A DNA stretch of 64,000 nucleotides from Anas platyrhynchos (Eukaryota > Chordata > Aves > Anseriformes > Anatidae), in assembly GCF_047663525.1 (NCBI RefSeq), contig NC_092604.1, positions 21,001 to 85,000 on the forward strand, given 5' to 3'. Within the stretch, counting starts at the first letter, position 1. Every line of letters begins with the position of its first letter. Under the pieces are notes generated by a model. The model was given only the letters and a program-made list of their open reading frames with translations, made no database searches and was not told the DNA's origin. Of the stretch, positions 49,965-64,000 are shown one piece after another. A program made the translations under genes and the position numbers.

Positions 49965-52900
49965 ATGTCAACAATGACCGTAGTTAAGAAGCCCAAATCT
50001 TCAAAGTCTAAAAAGCCCTCTTCAAGGCGGTCTGGCAAATCCAAGAAACCAAGTACTAAAATACTGATGTCACGCACCGCAAACTGGGGCCAGATACCGC
50101 CTGCAGAAGATTCAAGCCAAGTCTCTGTGGCCCAAGGACGTGGAGGTGCTATTTACTGTAGATCATCTGAAAAATCTAAGGCTTTTGCCCCAAGAGATCT
50201 AAGTAAGTGTGAGCTTTATCCTGACTCCATTTTCTTCAAAGCAAAAGTAGAAAATGCAGTTCTTACTTGTTGCACTGATAGAGAAGGGGACTAGTGTGAA
50301 CAAAGACTTCAAAAGCGAATCCCCTAAGGCAACTGAAGTGACTGATGTTACAGAAATTAATTTTGATATATTTACAGTCAACAGAAAAATATGGGGAGCT
50401 TTTTGTAATGCACAGATTCATCCATGTCTTTTCCGTTTTGCAAAGAAAAGTGTTTGATTGTTGCTATTCACAGCTTCCATTTTTCACACGTTTTTTGAAT
50501 GATAACATTGCTCAGGAAAAGATCTGGTATCTGTAGGGGTACCGTCATTCCTAGTTACTAGTTTTTACCTTTTTTCCGTATAATTTCAAGTCTAAGCTTG
50601 TGGTTTAAGTTATAATAAGGAAAAAAACAGTAGTTGAGTTAATCAGGTTAAAGATTATAGATGGAGAGGAACTTGGCATTAGGTACTACAAACAGAATGG
50701 CAGTTAGCCTTGCCTTAGAAAAATTAAAATGGTTGACGAAAGCTGTTTTTTTTTTTTTTTTTTTCCCCAAAACATTGTGTTGACCAGCCAATTTGAATTT
50801 GGCGGTATTAAAGCTGTCTGCAATAATTTTCTTCTGGCTTGGATTGTAGCTAGCTCCTCTAGGTGCTCCTGCAGAATAGTATTTTTTTAAATACCTTCCT
50901 TAGAAACAAACAAACAAAATCTCTTTTTAAATTTAACTTTCTTGCAGTCGTTAATGATGGAATTGCTCCACCACAGAGCATTCTTTTTCCACCTGAGAAG
51001 ATTTGTATGGATTGGCGAGAAACACAAAGTGTTGGAGTTGGCCTGTACAATCTTGGCAACACATGTTTTCTTAATGCTACTCTACAGTGTTTGACCTACA
51101 CACCCCCACTTGCCAATTACATGCTTTCTCTCGAGCACGGCCAGTCATGTGAGTACTTTCTAAGAGTATTTCAAATCTGTTGGACAGCTCTGAAGGTGAA
51201 AGAACAGCAGTGATTCTGAGACAAGCTTATTTGCCTGATTTTACCTGTAGAAGCTGGCTTTGAGCACTGTATTAGCAGTGGGCTCCGAATAGCATACGGA
51301 GTGCAATTAATGCACTGTTTGTTTAATGAATGAGTTTATTTATTTATTTATTTATGTATTTATTAAAGGATCATTTATTGCTTCGTGGGAATAATGAAGT
51401 GCATTGGACAGTAATGCATTTAGTAGTAATTTTAGAGAGTAATACATTTTTCAGCCTGTGGAGTTCACATTCCTGTCAGCCTTTACAAATGTGACTTTGC
51501 AGTAGTCTTTTAGATTTCTCATCACAAAATGCATTTGAATACAGGCTTAGTGGATATTTTTATTCTGTAAAGTTGTGTGAAATGAAATGTTACAAGACTG
51601 TTGGGACATTGGCATCTTGGGAGAATAGAATGTAGCAAGGAGAGTGGATATCGTATCTATAGTTTAAATTTTACTTAGATGTTTGTTTGTAGTTATGGAT
51701 ATTTTGCTGGACTGGGATGCTTTCTTCTTTCACTCTTCAGGTCGTGAACAAGATTTTTGCATGATGTGCACAATGGAGACTCACATTAACCAGGCCCTGC
51801 GTTGCACTGTTGATGCCATCGAGCCTACGCATGTTATCAGTAATCTCAGTCGTAAGTGGCTTCAGATGTGTTTCTTTTCGATAGCTTGTAATCTTCAAAT
51901 ACTTATTTGATGTGTATAAGTGGTTTTAACACTAGAAAGAAGAGAGATTTTAGAAATACAAGAATGATTTCATTTTTAAATGAGGTGAATGCTATCATCT
52001 TCTTCTTTAGGAATAGGACAACATTTCCGTTTTGGCAGTCAAGAAGACGCACACGAGTTCTTGCGCTATACTGTTGATGCTATGCAGGAAGCGTGCTTGA
52101 ATGGAAGCACCGAGTAAGCATAAACAAGTTCACTTTCATACATTCTCTAGCACCTTCTAGTCCTTTATTTACTATCAAAAATGATCTCTAGCACCTTTTA
52201 GTGCCTTATTTACTATCAGCAACGAAAGTCTACATCATCCTTAGTTTTCATAAAACTCTTTGAAGAGTTAACTGTGCGCCTTAAATCTTCTGAGGTCTGA
52301 TTCTAATTTATTTCCAGATTGGACAGATCTTCTCAAGCTACCACCATCATTCATCAAATATTTGGAGGATTTCTAAGATCGAGAGGTACTTTAAAAAATA
52401 TTCCTGTCCTTAGAACTGATCTGTGTCTTTTGTCGGTAGTAAAGCAGTCTGTAGTTTGTCTAAAGTAGTATCTGTCAACAACTTGAATTTGGACAGTTAG
52501 TCTCCTTCACATAAGGTTAAGCATTTATATTTTGCTTCCAGTGAAGTGCTTGAATTGCAAAGCAGTTTCGGATACGTATGAGGCATTTCTTGATATCGCT
52601 TTGGATATAAAGGTAAGATGTTTTCTAAATATAATTCATGATGTTTAAGTACATGCCTAACTTTCTAAATTAAACTTGTTTACCTTAAAAAACCAAACCA
52701 CATATAATGTTAAAACGTAAGAGCTTGGTGGTGCTAAGGAAGTGGATTGGACTTTGTCCTTCTGTGGAGCCCATGTAAATAGTCTCCACATTTGCATTGG
52801 GTTTAAGGGGAAAGAATTCTCTTTCTGCAAAAATTATAATGCTGTCATACTTCTCTGTTGTTCTACCCCAATGTACATCTAATTGTTAGACTGATGAATT

Positions 52901-55900
52901 TGTCCCCAGTATTGATGACAAAGCACACTATAGATGCTGTCTAGGCTACTGGAAAAGTATTTGTTCCGAAGTCAAATGACTTCCAGGTGAGGTCAATGCT
53001 GAGCATGCTCTTTCTGCCTCCTTCTTCACAGTGCTCATAGTAGATCGCTGGAGTATGTTAGTAAGATTCTCTTATAAACTACTAGTACGTCTCTGGAATT
53101 TTGAATTTACGGTGACTTTACGCTCTTCTTTCTCACTCCTCTAGGCAGTTTCATCTGTTACCAGAGCTCTGGAACTCTTTGTGAAACCTGAAGAGCTGGG
53201 TGGAGAGAATTGCTATAAATGTAGCGAGTAAGATTTTGACGAATTAGGTCTTAATCCTAGATGTCAGTTTTATATGTTGCATGACTCTGTTGGACTACCT
53301 CTAAACTTTGGATCTACTTACGAGTTTTGTGGAAGTTTATAAAACACTTGGATTTTTGTTTCTTTGGAGGGGGGAAGTCTTGTTCAGAGGCATTCCCTAT
53401 GGGTTTGCAATTCTCTGGCTCGTATTTTGCCATCAGAATTCAAAAAGAGATACTTTTGTTCTTTCTATTTATTAGCTCTCGACAGTACTTTTCTTGATGT
53501 AAACTGCCCAGTTTCCGTTGTTCTCTGGGCTAGTGGCTAATTTTCACTGCTTACACTGTAGGTCCTACCTTGGAGCGGGCAATGTATCAAACTGAACTAT
53601 TGTGTTTCAAAGGATGGCAGACAGTTTCAGTGTCTTTCCAGACAAGCTCAGTACATGAAGTACATGTACATGAAGTACATGAAGCTCAGTACATGAAGCT
53701 CAGTACATGAAGACTTCCTACTGTTAAATGTCTCCCTCCTGTAGAATGACCATGTGCTTCTGTTGTATTTTTGATGTTGATAGACGACCTATGTTGGAGA
53801 TTATTTGCAATTTCTAGTCCTGGGGACCAAGGCTCTCTCGTTCCACTTTCATTATTTGTATTTCCCTTGAAAGCTGAAAGAATGTATCCAGGATTGGAGT
53901 TCAAATAGCCACTTTTGTAGACCAAGAAATGGTACCTTGCCATCCAACCTGGTAATACCCTTTCGTGAGAGATTCCTGTTCCTGCTATGCCCGGGGTTTT
54001 GGGAGAATTTACCTTCTTCACTGTATTAACAAACCTGACACGCAGTGCATGGGTTTATGAAAAGAAAAAAGACCAACCTATTATGCAAGTAAATGTCATT
54101 CAAATAGCATAGGCATGCGTGAGACATTAAAACGAGTTTGTTTTGGGGGCGAAAAAAGAAGATGCCTTCAAACACTTATCTCTGCTTGTTTTTAAGGTGT
54201 AATAAGATGGTTCCTGCATCCAAGAGATTTACCATACACCGTTCTTCCAAGGTTCTCACAATATCACTGAAAAGATTTGCAGATTTCACAGGTGGAAAGA
54301 TCAACAAGGTATATTTACCACTGTAATGCAACTATATCATTGTGTAATGGGACATCCCCCAAAGCTGAAAGTTGTTTATATTTTCAGACAGTAATTGTAG
54401 ACTAACGACTATGGCTTATTCTTTCTCTTAATATCAATAAAGTTCCCGCTTGACAAGAAGCATATGCTTTCCTCTGAGAAGGCTGATTCATCAGGAAACA
54501 GTTCTCTGCAACTTCTAGTCTTCAACATTGTTTATGGGAAGACTTATTTGTAGTGAATCAAGAAATATCTTCTAGAAATATATTCTAGAAATAAATTCTA
54601 ATCTGTGTTTTTTGGAAGTGTTTTTCTCTGGCTAGTCCACGAAGTACTCTGGGATAATTTTCTATCTTCTTGGTCTCTCTTTAGGAGGTGAAATATCCGG
54701 AGTATTTGGACCTGAGAGCCTACATGTCACAGTCAATGGGAGAACCACTGCTCTATGCCTTATACGCGGTGCTGGTACATCACGGTGTCAGCTGTCACTC
54801 AGGACACTATATATGCTATGTAAAGGTAGAAGTCAACAGCATTTCTAACAGGGTAAAGGTTGTGCTGGCAAACCAGTGAAAGCGTGACTAGCAGCTACTG
54901 TTTCTAGGGAAAAAGATTTCATTATATTTTTATTTGACACGTGTGTATTTTGTTCCTATCCGTGATTTCATTTGGAACACGTGCAATTCACCTAAAGAAA
55001 TGGTTGTCTTTATTTGCAGGCTGGTAATGGACTTTGGTATCAGATGAATGATGCTAAAGTAGTCCGTACTGACATTAAGAGAGTTCTTGGTCAGCAAGCT
55101 TACATACTTTTTTATATCAGGTAATAACAAATCTTAACATGTGTTCAGAAGAGATTTACTTTCCTGTTATTGATATTTTTCTGTTTTGCAAGTGTTTTTC
55201 TTGCTATCCCAGGGAAAGATTATTATTTGTCTAATTCAGTTCTGTCTAACCTGAAATTCTCTGTGTCATTTATTATCTTTTGTTGCTTGGCCTGAAACTG
55301 CAGCACTTGTGTAAATTGCTATCTATGTGTTACCTGTAGCTGGCTAATTTAGAGAAGGAGAAAAATGAAGGTCATCTGTCGTGTAAGAATGAATTATTGT
55401 TCTGAAAGTGATAGTCTTAGTAGGAAGACTGTTCTCTCCTTTTCAGTTTGTAGTCTTGGCGAAGCCTTCTGTAGAGAAGGCTTCCATATCGTATGAACTG
55501 TTCCTCTAAAATTATAGGATGGGATTTAATCCAAGAGTAGGCTGAAAGAAAAACTAAACTACGATCACTGCTCTTTTCTGAAGGCGCTATGATTTGACAC
55601 TTGGAGAACGTGCGTTTTACTTGCCAGCACCATCTTATCCCTGTTCATTCCCTCCTGGTCAGCAGGGGGCTAATAGTAAGCAGGCTGGATTTATGGGACC
55701 ACGACTTCTTCCTCATATGATTAAGGTAATTCAGGGAAGTGGGAGGGCAGGTAACGGCACCAAACTGCTAGTGGGTTTGGGGTTTGGTGTGGGGTTTTTT
55801 GTTTGGTTTTCAGCATCTTAGTTTTGTTTTCCTTCCCATGCTGCAGCTTTCTTCACAGCCTTCATGCTACAGCCAGAGTCATTCAAACAGTGGTTACTGC

Positions 55901-56834
55901 TAAATTGTGCAGCCATGCGACTCCATTACTTTATACCTCCAAGACAGCTTTCTAAAGCACAGAGAGCTACGCTCTTTGACAATTTAAGCAGAGTGTACTA
56001 ATCCTCGAATCATTTAAAAGAGGACTTGTTTTTCCTATCGTCGTCACTTTAGCTAAGACAGGGAAAACTAATTGTCTTATTCCTGAGCACCAGAACAATT
56101 CCTTCAGGCTTTTCAGGGTATGTTTAAAGGGGAAAATAAATATATTTGGGAATAGCAGCAGGTAATGTTAAGTTGTTTGGCTGGTTTTCAAAGATGATGT
56201 TAATTTGATTCCAATCGGCTGTAAACCAAAAGCAGGAATTGAATACGCTTATTGGACTTGCATTTATCTTTAAAGGGCAGTGTGTTTTTCTTTGTAGGTG
56301 TTAAGACCATTTGTAGAAATACTCAGTAGGAGAGTTTTGTGTTTCAAAATGTTAAATGCAGTGTTTGCGTTAATCCATCTTGCCATTTCTTCTTTTTAAA
56401 TACAGAATTCAAGCCGTTTAAATGGAAATGGATCCATAAAAGAGGACGCAAAGACCACTGGTGTCACCCTAAAAAGGCCATCTTCAGCACCACCGATGGC
56501 CTGTGTTCAAAACCAGACAATTACCAGGCCTTCAATTACTGATCCGTCAAGAAAACAGAAGATCACCACCAGTATTCACAATAAATTGCCTGCTCGTCGG
56601 ACTGTGTCACAGCCTGACTGTCTTAGCAGTGCTGCGGAGGACGAAGATCTCTACCAGGCTGTTCCTTCATCCACAATTACAAATTCGGTAATGCAAATGA
56701 AGCAAATGCAAACAAGCAAAAAAGTTTCTGATGAGATTTTTGTGGAGCCAACAGTGAATGAAAATCCTAAACTCAGCTCTGATAACACAGTCCCTTACGG
56801 TGCAGAATCTTCAGGAAAGTCTGAGGAGGAGTAA
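49965..56834 (+). CDS. USP42: USP42-like deubiquitinase, catalytic domain intact, tail truncated
   Basis: USP42 is a nuclear ubiquitin-specific protease. Twelve coding exons: 49965-50202, 50948-51148, 51741-51851, 52011-52113, 52318-52385, 52542-52612, 53145-53227, 54197-54308, 54685-54825, 55020-55120, 55584-55725 and 56406-56834. All have GT-AG borders and compatible phases; they total 1800 nt, 599 residues plus stop. Catalytic Cys box [20 protein letters not shown], His box [14 protein letters not shown], and acidic/Asn box WYQMNDAKV are all present, as are the two zinc-binding pairs CLNC and CSEC. The N-terminus is Lys/Ser-rich ([20 protein letters not shown]). A start at 49974 (MTVVKK) is equally possible and resembles the human start better. 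The TAA at 56832-56834 falls where USP42 continues with a Ser-Lys-Gly, so the roughly 700-residue basic tail is lost. It may be a functional short enzyme or an early pseudogene. Confidence 0.82.
52143..52222. repeat. Intronic tandem duplication, about 41 bp
   Basis: ctctagcaccttctagtcct and tttatttactatca occur twice in succession, with small differences. Confidence 0.85.
53648..53712. repeat. Intronic minisatellite (agtacatga)
   Basis: Repeats of agtacatga and ctcagtacatgaag between the exons at 53145 and 54197. Confidence 0.88.
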
Positions 56835-59800
56835 AAGGGCTTATTTAAAAGGAATTGCAATGCAATGTCCTCTAATGGAATTTTGGTTGGAAAGGTAGTC
56901 CGTACATTGCAGCATTCCGGTTCTTCCTGTCAGAATGCTGACGAAGGAAGATCCCAGCATGAGCTGCCAAAAACCGATTCACTAAATGGTGCTATTAGGT
57001 TAGTTAATGAATCGAAAGAAAACGGACTGAAACTTGATGATTCCACTTGCCGAGTTGAACCTGCTAAACCTTCTGAGATGTTCTTTTCTAAAACAAATGG
57101 ATTGCTTGAAACATAGATTTGCTCCATCGAGAATTTCTCACCTATGATGTATTCGGGAGTGTTTATTGTGTTCCTAATTCAGGTGAAATACTGAGAAAAC
57201 ACAGCACAAATGTGATTGTAAGACTTTGTGGTATTATCCCATTAGAATTTGCAGACCTGAGCTTACATTAGAACTTGTCAACTTAAGCTCAGCTGAGATA
57301 AAAATTCCTAAGTTTCATAAAGTAGATTTTGGGAGGTGAGTTGGGGTTATCTTTGAAGTGTAGATAATGCATACAACTCAAAACGGTCTTGCTTACCATT
57401 TAATGGAGAAATTCTGACAAGACTAGTCCTCAGTACTACTACAAATAGTATTTTTTTGTCTGCTGACTTGTGCGTTTTGATTGCAGATGCCTGGAGCTAT
57501 GCCTTCAGTCAATCGAGAAATCATCACGGAGTCCCTCACAGCCAGCCAGCTGAACAGCTTGTCAGAGGAAACGAGGTAAAATGAGCACAGTCTGATTAAG
57601 ACAAGACCTTTTGGAAGTTCGTTACGGTTTTATCTGTCTACTAATAGTATTTAATGGAAGGATTTAAATTAGTACAATTCCATGCTGTATGTCCAGCGTT
57701 ACGAACAGAACTAATGATCAGCACTGAGCATATCACTCTGATGCAGGTTGGTGCCTCAAGGAGAACTTGTGTTCCTTCATAGAATGTTTTTCCATTTTTC
57801 TCCACTGTCTGGAGAAACACTGGCTGTTCCCCGCTCGCCCCTATGCCTTTTTTCTCAGAGCAGCAGGTGGAAGGAGACGGATGCATTTGCTTTTTTAGTG
57901 CAATGGCTTCAGAAGCAAGAGGGGAGAAAGCACTTTCTCAGGGAGCTGAAGAAGGTGTCCTAATCACAGGAGAGGTTTCTAAATGGCATATCTCTGCGAG
58001 TGTTCCTGTAGTCTGGAGGTTTTTGTTTGTTTGTTTGCCTTTGGAAGGTTTTACTGTTAATCTTCACGTCCTTCAGCAGAAGTGAGAAATGTGATTTTAT
58101 TTTGTGCAGTGTCGCGGACCCTCCGAAATCTACTGGGAAGGATGAATACCTCGCACAGTACCAATGTGATGACGGTGGAGACAAGGAGAAACCAAGAAGA
58201 TCAAAAGAACGTGACCTCATTTCAAAAGAAAACGTTTTGTACGGCAAAGAGTCTTCTGAGCCTGGTGAGAAATTGCGGCAAACTTCCTCTCTCAAGTGTG
58301 ACACTGAATGTAGCTCTAAAAAGCTTTCCTCCTCAGCTATTGCAGAGAGATGCCAAGGTAGAAAGGACAAGACTAAAAACACTGAGAAAGAGCATTACCA
58401 AAGCAAGAGGGAACATGCTCCTAGTGAAGAGAAGGAGAGTCAAAAAGCAGGTCCTTCCAGCAAGAGGAGGTGTTCTCAGAGCGTGGAAGTTGTTCATCAA
58501 AAGCGTCACAAGCAGGAGCACTGGGAGGGAAGCAGGTGCAGATCTTTCCCTGGTGAAAGAAACAGCCCTGAGAATGGCAGAAGAGCAGTCAAATATTCAA
58601 AGTCCAGATCTGGCAGCGGAGGAAGATCAGAACAAGGTAGCAATAGATATTACCGATCCAAAGGGGAAAGAAGTTGGAGCAGAGAAAGATACTATCGAGA
58701 TGAAGCACGGAGGTGGGAAAGATGTAGCTATTACAATGATTACTATTCACCTCATGCGACAGGAGACAGTAGAGAGAGAAAGTTCTCTCACGGCGATGCA
58801 GCCTTTGACAAATGGACTGCAGCTTACTACGGCAGGTCACATAAGCATTATCATTACAAAAGTGGATGGCCTCACGGTTCCCTCTTGAGAGATGAAGATG
58901 GACGTCGCTTTAGCACACCCCGAGCAGACTTGCATCGTTGCTCGGTATCTCAGCAACATTCTGGAAGACATTCTCGTGAAAGACATGCGCTTCCACCTGT
59001 GTCAGCTCATTTGGAGAACTGTCGCCAGAAAAATGAAACAGAAGGAAACAGAAAAAGAAAATGTACCCGTGCAGAAGGTAGTGAAAGTGAAATAGAAAGG
59101 AAAGACAGAAAGATAGAAAAGGAGCTTTTAGGTGGTGAAAAAAATGCAAAAATATCACAAGTTCTAGAAGAAAAAGAAGTCTAAGGATAAACATGGAGAG
59201 AAGGATTCCAAGTAAGCAAGGATTCCAGCATACTCCGCATTTTTTATCCTAATTCTTTTCTGGGTGCTTCTCATGTATTCCTTTTTTTTTTTCTCCTTTT
59301 TTTTTTCTCCTTTTTTTTTCTTCTCTATTTTCTTCTTCTTTTTTTTTTTTTTTTTTTTTTTTTTTCTGGTAGTTTCTAAGTTACTTAGATAGCATCAGCT
59401 GGCTGGGGATCATGTTGTTAGGTTGATCAGTGAAGATAGGAAAGCTATTGCTGAATTGTTTCAGAGCACTAGCTTTGGACCACATAGTTGGAAACACATC
59501 CGTACACCATTCTGGATTAGGTTAAAAGTTTTTTTCTGCTTGCACGTATTCCAGAGCTAGCCATTGTTAATGATATGTGTACAAACCAGGACCTATGGTC
59601 CTCCAATCTGAGGGCTTAAGTTTGCTACATCTAAACTAAGTTGCATGTGCACAAAGCACCACAAAATAGCTGACATGCTGCAAATCATCACCTGTGGTAA
59701 AATAAATAAAGTTTCATATAGGCAACAAGTGCCACATCTTTTTTTCTCTTTTAAACTTGCATGTTTCTTTCAGACTTCACGATTTGTGTTTCTGTGTGCT

Positions 59801-60084
59801 CCACTTTGACAATGCCAATCCCAAGCGTAAAACAAGAAGAAAAAGGAGAAGAAAAAGAAGAAAAAAGAGAAACAGCAGGAAAGTGAAAGGCTCCTTGGAA
59901 CACTTAGATCCTCGTTTCCAGAAGATAACGCGGGAGAAGAAGGAAGAATCCCGTCCTCCAGATGGCTCTTCATGTGAGCAATGCAGAAGTGAGAGCAGTA
60001 AACAACCTTACAAGGAAGGGAAGCCTTCCAGTGCAGGCGAAAGCAAGAAATACAGCTCCGTCTCATCCAACGAGTGTATTAAAG
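56835..60084 (+). pseudogene. USP42: USP42-like C-terminal exons beyond the stop codon
   Basis: The frame of exon 12 continues past the TAA to 57116 (VGKVVRTLQHSGSS ... ENGLKLDDSTCRVEP). Then come exon-like 57487-57575 (MPGAMPSVNREIITE), the long exon 58110-59211 (VADPPKSTGKDEYLAQYQC; SRERYYRDEARRWERCSYYN; YYSPHATGDSRERKFSHGD) and 59774-60084 (Lys/Arg-rich, then ITREKKEESRPPDG). These match the basic Arg/Ser/Tyr-rich tail of USP42. No donor is visible before the second stop at 57114-57116. In the long exon a seven-A run (59138-59144) shifts the frame so that it ends at 59184. With the upstream stop, the tail cannot be translated as part of the enzyme. Confidence 0.8.
59278..59366. repeat. Polypyrimidine T-rich tract
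   Basis: Repeated T-runs separated by CTCC or CTTC, ending in about 29 T; intronic. Confidence 0.95.
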
Positions 60085-61230
60085 GTAAGCGGCCGCAGTG
60101 TGTCTGAGGAATTCCTTTTCTATTAATGTAGAGATTATTTCCAACAGTCTTGAAGTGCTTGGTGACTTAACAGTCTGCTGGATATTAAAAAAAAAAGCTG
60201 ATGGACTTTTTCTTTCCGTTTTTAAATGACCACTAGGAAAGAATGCCTGAAATAAAGAGGTGAAAGGCAAATAGTTTTCATTTGGTGTGATGATTAAGTG
60301 GCAAACAAGAGGAAGAGTTGCAAGATCCCTTCTTAAATTCAGTCCAGCCAAGTAGGAAAAGTAAACGTGGACAGCTGTATCTTGGCAAAGAAGATAGTAG
60401 GGAGCAAGGAGGTTTAGCAGTCAAGATGGAAGGTGATGCCATGAGGCTTACAGGCTAGTAATGTTCTAGTGAAACCCAGCCTTCCTAAAGAAGCCTGCCT
60501 GAATAATTCCTGTGAATAACAGACTCTGTTCAGCTATTTCCTAACATAGAAAGGGTGCTGACTGCTTCTTCAGAGTAACATAAGTTAGTGATACTACTGA
60601 AATAGTTGTGGTTCAGACGTAGATCTGATTTCTCCTAAGCACGCTGAATTCACAGCTGTTGATCCTCCAGCGGAGGCTTTGCAATTGAACACCTGGAGAA
60701 TAGGTAAATTTCCCGCTGTTGTTCTCCTCTCCTCTTGTTTTGTTTTGTTTTGTTTTCCTAGTAGAATAGGCTTAAGACTCTGAAGAAACGGGCTGCTTTT
60801 TTTCATTTCCAACACTGGCTGTTCCTCCTGAGCCCCGCCTTCTATTTTTGCAGTCACAGGATACGTGAATGTAAATTCTTGGGAGAGAGGTAGAAAACTC
60901 TGTTTCAACTGGTGTTTTTTTCGGCTATGTGGGGAGACCAAATAGGGTGGTTTTGAATCTTCTGGCTCTTATTCAGAGCAGCAGCATGTGGAGGGAGACA
61001 GATGCGTGTGCTTTTTTAGTGCAATGGCTTCAGAAGCAAGAGGGGAAAAAACACTTTCTCTGGGAGCTGGAGAAGGTGTCCTTATCGCAGGAGAGGTTTC
61101 TAAATGGCATATCTTTGCGAGTGTTCCTGTAGTCCGGAGGTTTTTGTTTGTTTGTTTGCCTTTGGAAGGTTTTACTGTTAATCTTCACGTCCTTCAGCAG
61201 AAGTGAGAAATGTGATTTTATTTTGTGCAG

Positions 61231-61537
61231 TGTCGTGGACCCTCCGAAATCTACTGGGAAGGATGAATACCTCACACAGTACCAATGTGATGACGGTGGA
61301 GACAAGGAGAAACCAAGAAGATCAAAAGAATGTGACCTTATTTCAAAAGAAAATGTTTTGTACGGCAAAGAGACTTCTGAGCCTGGTGAGAAATTGCGGC
61401 AAACTTCCTCTCTCAAGTGTGACACTGAATGTAGCTCTAAAAAGCTTTCCTCCTCAGCTATTGCAGAGAGATGCCAAGGTAGAAAGGACAAGACTAAAAA
61501 CACTGAGAAAGAGCATTACCAAAGCAAGAGGGAACAT
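61231..61537 (+). pseudogene. USP42: USP42 C-terminal exon fragment, copy B
   Basis: Begins after tttgtgcag and reads VVDPPKSTGKDEYLTQYQC. It breaks off after HYQSKREH, some 45 bp earlier than copy C. The sequence after the break (61538 on) is the non-coding stretch that lies behind the last USP42-like exon at 60120, so the exon was cut and rejoined to its own 3' flank. Confidence 0.87.
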
Positions 61538-61793
61538 CACGGAACATTTTCCGTGATTTTCTTCCTGAGCAGAAGTGTGCAGTACTCCTTTTCCATTAAT
61601 GTAGAGATTATTTCAAACAGTCTTGAAGTGCTTGATGACTTACCAGTCTGCAGATGTATTATCAAACCAAAAAAAAAAACCCGACTTGGTAGACTATTTT
61701 TTTCCCACTTTTGAATGACTACTAGGAAGAAGGTTGTTCCGGCATCAAGAAAGTCATGTGGAATGTAACAAAATTTACTGAACCAGTAAATAA

Positions 61794-63741
<1,948 letters not shown>

Positions 63742-64000
63742 GTATAACCACAGCATCCACTTCTTTATAATTCTGCTAAAGCAAAAACTTGTGGTTTGTG
63801 CAATCAACTTAAACCTTTCAGACATAATGATGGTAGAATTTTATTATTTGCATGTGCATGTCTTTCTTTTGGGCATGTCTGGAAGATAACGCATAGGTTT
63901 TATTCTGGATTCGAAACTGAAATGCCAAATGGAAGCCCTGAATGACTCAATACACAGTAAAGGACGATGCGTTCTCTACTGAAGCATCCTGCTTCTGACG

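Overview
The window looks like the end of an avian, probably galliform, chromosome. The evidence is a CCCTAA-rich subtelomeric tandem array at the left edge, several CR1 LINE fragments with the bird-typical ATTCTATG-type 3' tail, CpG-rich GC-dense islands, and split genes whose exons read as vertebrate ATG4A, ATAD2 and USP42. The species call is inference; 'bird' is well supported by CR1.

Layout. 1-6108: two complete subtelomeric units of about 2.9 kb (starting at 1 and 2930) and the start of a third (5805). Each holds degenerate telomeric repeats, a GC-rich minisatellite, exon-like segments on the minus strand, a CpG-rich 26-bp repeat and a pure CCCTAA block. 6.7-12.2 kb: an ATG4A-like locus on the minus strand, eight exons recognised, with an 11-bp duplication, an apparent lost splice donor and no C-terminal exons. 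13.6-15.7 kb: a GC-rich three-exon gene for a proline-rich protein I cannot name, with an intact predicted frame. 16-21.2 kb: a patchwork of local repeats, a CR1 copy, a TAAAA microsatellite and a 0.25-kb inverted repeat. 21.3-34.6 kb: a 5'-truncated ATAD2-like locus (end of the AAA domain to the C-terminus, bromodomain included) with two frame breaks. 36-37.7 kb: CR1 remnants. 38.6-39.6 kb: a CpG island. 46-47.4 kb: a stray copy of a USP42 C-terminal exon. 50-60.1 kb: a USP42-like gene with a complete catalytic domain (599-residue predicted frame) and a tail cut off by a stop codon. 60.3-64 kb: a second copy of the 21.3-24 kb duplicon, carrying another USP42 exon fragment next to another ATAD2-like fragment; it runs off the window.

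Reading. The coding content is mainly a duplicated mosaic of pieces of three unrelated genes: autophagy protease (ATG4A), AAA/bromodomain chromatin factor (ATAD2) and deubiquitinase (USP42). They do not form a pathway; they appear together because of repeated subtelomeric segmental duplication. The two loci that may still make protein are the proline-rich gene and the truncated USP42-like enzyme. All homology statements come from recognising protein families by eye; no search was run.
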